Assembly: GCF_003426775.1 (NCBI RefSeq)
Contig: NZ_QJUG01000086.1
Coordinates: 1-32,500, forward strand
Length of the DNA: 32,500 nt
Direction of reading: 5' to 3'
Source of the DNA: Allorhizocola rhizosphaerae
GTDB lineage: Bacteria > Actinomycetota > Actinomycetes > Mycobacteriales > Micromonosporaceae
Positions 31,321-32,500 of the stretch are shown here, in pieces; within the stretch, counting starts at the first letter, position 1; every line of letters starts with the position of its first letter. Under the pieces are notes generated by a model that was given only the letters and a program-made list of their open reading frames with translations, did not search any database and was not told the origin of the DNA. The position numbers and the translations under genes are program-made.

Positions 31321-32164
31321 CCTGGATCACCAGCCGCCGCTCGGCGCGGCGCTGCACGACCCGGCAGGTCCACAGCAGCATCCCGGCCCAGAACGCTTGC
31401 ACCGCCATCATTCCCAGCCGAATGGGCAGCTCATCGCGCTCCACGAGCACGTCCATCGGCGCCATGAGCAGTGACGGCCCCGGTGTGGCGAACCAGACCA
31501 GGGCGGCGACCGGCTCGGGCAGGAACCGCACCGGGAAGTACAGCCCGCCGATCAGGCCGGAGGCGAACAGCCAGAACAGGTTGACGCCCCGGTTGTCCAG
31601 CAGCCAGAACGCGGTGGCGTTGACCAGGTAGCGGCACCCGAAGCACACCACGACCGCGAGCAGCACGGAGATCAGGAACAGCGGGTAGGTGACGGGATCG
31701 GCGGGCAGATACAGGTCGAAGAAGACGGCGCCGACGATCATCGGGGGAATGAATCTAAATATCATCGCGTACCCCGCCCGGCCCAGGTCCGCGGCGAGAT
31801 AGCTGATCACGGGGTGGATCGGGCGAAGCAGATCGGTGACCACATCGCCCGTGCGGATGCGCTCGGCCAGATCGTTCCAGCCCCACAGCATCACGACCCC
31901 GAGCAGGCCCTGCCCGGCCCAGACGTAGGTGACCAACTGCGGTCCGGTGTAGCCGGCCGTCACGGCGGACACGGCCGCAACGGCGAGCAGGATGTAGGTC
32001 CGCAGGAAGCCGAACATGATGTTGGTGGCAAGCGACGCGACCGTCGCCTGGCGATAGGTGGAGTATCTGCGGAAGCCAGATGCGGCAATTGCCCCGGTTA
32101 GTGCCAACGGTTCGGTGAAGTTTCGGATTGTGAGCCGATCCGCAGTGGCGGTGATGAAGCCCAC
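31313..32164 (-). CDS. ABC-2 family permease, first subunit of the exporter
   Basis: A 283-residue membrane protein with six predicted helices and the coupling-region text LAERIRTGDVVTDLLRPIHP, parallel to the partner permease (IERIRFYVRFGTLDTVLIRP). That shows the two are paralogous halves of one exporter. I chose the GTG at 32164, which has an excellent AGGAGGGT ribosome site 6 bases upstream; the frame extends to 32185 but would place that site inside the gene. First gene of the permease-permease-ATPase operon, divergent from the proline-rich gene at the window end. Confidence 0.91.
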   Translation of the reverse strand: MGFITATADRLTIRNFTEPLALTGAIAASGFRRYSTYRQATVASLATNIMFGFLRTYILLAVAAVSAVTAGYTGPQLVTYVWAGQGLLGVVMLWGWNDLAERIRTGDVVTDLLRPIHPVISYLAADLGRAGYAMIFRFIPPMIVGAVFFDLYLPADPVTYPLFLISVLLAVVVCFGCRYLVNATAFWLLDNRGVNLFWLFASGLIGGLYFPVRFLPEPVAALVWFATPGPSLLMAPMDVLVERDELPIRLGMMAVQAFWAGMLLWTCRVVQRRAERRLVIQGG

Positions 32165-32261
32165 GCCGTTACCCTCCTGTCGCAACCCTTTTCGGGCCCG
32201 GTGACCTTATCCGTTGCGCGGGGGCGCGGAAAAGGCATTTTGACATTTCAGCGAGGCGAGC

Positions 32262-32500
32262 GTGGCGGACGAGCGCACTGAGGAGCGGCGTCGAGGTGCT
32301 CCGGCGTGGTTCGACACGCCGACAGCGCCACGGTCCAAAGTGCCCGGCAAAAAACAGGCCCCACCACCGGCCGACGAGCAGCCGCCCCAGCCGCCTGCGC
32401 GACCCGGGCCGTTCCCACCCCAGATGCAGCCGCCACAGCTGCCCCAGCCCGGCGGGCCGCCGCATCGGCCCGGCCCGCCGCCCCCGCCACCTGGGCGCAT
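32262..32500 (+). CDS. Start of a proline-rich protein, cut by the window end
   Basis: A GTG with GAGG 7 bases upstream opens a frame that runs without stop to the last base: VADERTEERRRGAPAWFDTP, then a Pro/Gln-rich stretch (QAPPPADEQPPQPPARPG, PPQMQPPQLPQPGGPPHRPG). Low-complexity Pro-rich N-termini of this kind precede a conserved domain in many actinobacterial proteins, for example MinD/ParA-like ATPases and membrane proteins. Which one applies cannot be seen here. The opposite-strand frames are less likely, being Gly-rich complements of the same repeat. Confidence 0.6.
   Translation, partial: MADERTEERRRGAPAWFDTPTAPRSKVPGKKQAPPPADEQPPQPPARPGPFPPQMQPPQLPQPGGPPHRPGPPPPPPGR

Noticed and set aside
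32207-32500. Minus-strand Gly-rich frame at the window end
   Set aside because: It is the complement of a Pro-rich plus-strand frame that has a GTG and ribosome site. The minus frame has no start context of its own inside the window.

Overview
The window is GC-rich DNA from an actinobacterium. Three things point there: an actinobacterial-type cytochrome bc1-aa3 branch (diheme QcrC, three-helix Rieske QcrA, CtaF), many GTG/TTG starts, and a gene set and order resembling the Mycobacterium tuberculosis qcr-cta-adoK-erpA-glycerate kinase neighbourhood. Several protein styles look Micromonosporaceae-like, but that family assignment is inference.

Layout. 145-2105: a secreted SGNH-like protein with two EF-hand-like loops, a small hydrophilic protein, and a decayed ECF sigma factor C-terminus. 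2194-6301 (minus): ctaE-qcrC-qcrA-qcrB, a tight operon whose genes abut or overlap. 6396-9019 (plus): a CtaG-type oxidase assembly protein, then a pseudoreceiver and trpD, preceded by a 65-bp tandem leader repeat carrying two coupled 22-codon ORFs. 9232-11139 (minus): a YtrA-type GntR regulator, ABC ATPase and permease, with a clear operator. 11232-12550 (minus): ctaC-ctaF, with no ctaD beside them. 12611-13929 (plus): cysteine desulfurase and TusA. 14018-17680 (minus): adenosine kinase and a large exported beta-propeller protein. 17839-19433 (minus): an A-type Fe-S carrier and glycerate kinase. 19634-22222 (plus): nadA and murA. 22306-25623 (minus): a PhyH-type dioxygenase, response regulator and histidine kinase. 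25766-27054: divergent qorB and a QorR-like HxlR regulator. 27084-27698 (plus): a DUF3043 membrane protein. 27820-29326 (minus): a lipoprotein and a secreted trypsin-like protease. 29549-32164 (minus): a two-permease ABC-2 exporter. 32262 to the end (plus): the start of a proline-rich protein.

How the genes fit together. QcrCAB, CtaC, CtaE and CtaF are parts of one respiratory supercomplex; its catalytic subunit I must be encoded elsewhere. Cysteine desulfurase/TusA and the A-type carrier serve sulfur and Fe-S supply, and both QcrA and NadA need Fe-S clusters.

The most unusual material lies between genes. A dispersed palindromic repeat of about 60 bp occurs in three full copies and one half copy; two copies form an inverted pair in the glycerate kinase-nadA divergent region. 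Short tandem duplications copy the 3' ends of trpD and qorB and the 5' leader of the pseudoreceiver gene. Many genes have a TANNNT box 6-7 nt before the start codon, suggesting leaderless mRNAs. No gene-free stretch exceeds 300 bases. I saw no tRNA, rRNA, CRISPR array, transposase or phage gene.
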